From: Halopseudomonas xiamenensis
GTDB taxonomy: Bacteria; Pseudomonadota; Gammaproteobacteria; Pseudomonadales; Pseudomonadaceae
Assembly: GCF_014219065.1 (NCBI RefSeq)
Contig: NZ_JACLGO010000020.1
Location: forward strand, 19,616 to 83,615
Direction: 5' to 3'
DNA length: 64,000 nt
A program made the translations under genes and the position numbers. Under the pieces are notes generated by a model. It ran no database searches and had not been told where the DNA came from. It saw only the letters and a program-made list of their open reading frames with translations. Shown piece by piece: positions 63,788-64,000 of this stretch. Numbering within the stretch: the first letter of the stretch is position 1; each line of letters opens with the position of its first letter.

Positions 63788-64000
63788 GACATTCACTCCT
63801 TCGAAGATTGCCTAAGCGTTGCACTCAATCGGTGTTGTGGCAAGTGACAAGGCGTGCGGAGTGCGACAGGGTTCGCTTGGCGAGGCCGCCGGGTGTTGGG
63901 GGCAGGGCATGGCGTAGCGCAGGTGAGACTGTGAAAGTATCTCAGTTGTTCGGTAGGCTGGAGGTTGTTTTCCCTCTCACCGGTATGAAGCATGAGCCAA

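Overview
The window is about 64 kb of GC-rich gammaproteobacterial chromosome. Gene content and order match the Pseudomonas lineage. The run mtgA, thiS, thiG, trmB, hemW, rdgB, metW, metX, yggT, proC, yggS, pilT, pilU, pyrC', pyrB, pyrR, ruvX, yqgE, tonB3, gshB, pilGHIJK, chpABC is the backbone known around PA0378-PA0415 of P. aeruginosa. The right end carries genes that lie elsewhere in that genome: ompR/envZ, tex, gshA, trmL, ntrBC. A Pseudomonas or Halopseudomonas species is the best guess; the species cannot be fixed from this sequence alone. No tRNA, rRNA, CRISPR array, prophage or intact insertion sequence was seen.

Layout. Positions 1-8151 (minus strand) hold a phosphorus-acquisition operon: TonB-dependent receptor, two-domain beta-propeller phytase lipoprotein, its own ExbB-ExbD-TonB motor, and a Tat-exported PhoX phosphatase cut by the window edge. 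A PhoB-box-like sequence precedes it. Positions 8491-13791 (plus) hold accessory regulators: a degenerate GGDEF membrane protein overlapping an AraC regulator, two very small genes (a ribbon-helix-helix-like protein and a lysine-rich peptide), a TetR repressor with an obvious operator overlapping a Bcr/CflA efflux pump, and a membrane thioredoxin. Positions 13803-26656 are housekeeping genes: cell wall, thiamine thiazole, tRNA methylation, methionine, proline, and nucleotide-pool cleaning.

Positions 26735-28953 encode the pilus retraction ATPases PilT and PilU. Convergent to them is siaABCD, a c-di-GMP/aggregation signalling module placed directly behind pyrR-pyrB-pyrC'. Then come ruvX, yqgE, tonB3 and gshB. 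Positions 39443-51667 encode the complete core of the Pil-Chp chemosensory system controlling twitching motility, including a 2095-residue ChpA hybrid kinase. The right end holds ompR/envZ, tex, a thioesterase, gshA, a quinone oxidoreductase, trmL, ntrBC and a DUF4124 protein. The ntrBC pair has a textbook sigma-54 promoter and a perfect NtrC-type palindrome upstream.

The most unusual structure is not coding. At least five families of inverted-repeat elements fill the gaps between backbone genes. One 271-bp element with 27-bp terminal repeats ends inside gshB and supplies its last codons and stop. A matching solo end covers the chpB stop codon. A different 314-bp element lies on the other side of tonB3. 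Pseudomonas-type REP pairs and two further hairpin families are also present. Functionally the window joins phosphate scavenging, nitrogen control and surface behaviour (type IV pili, Chp signalling, two GGDEF-type proteins and SiaABC).
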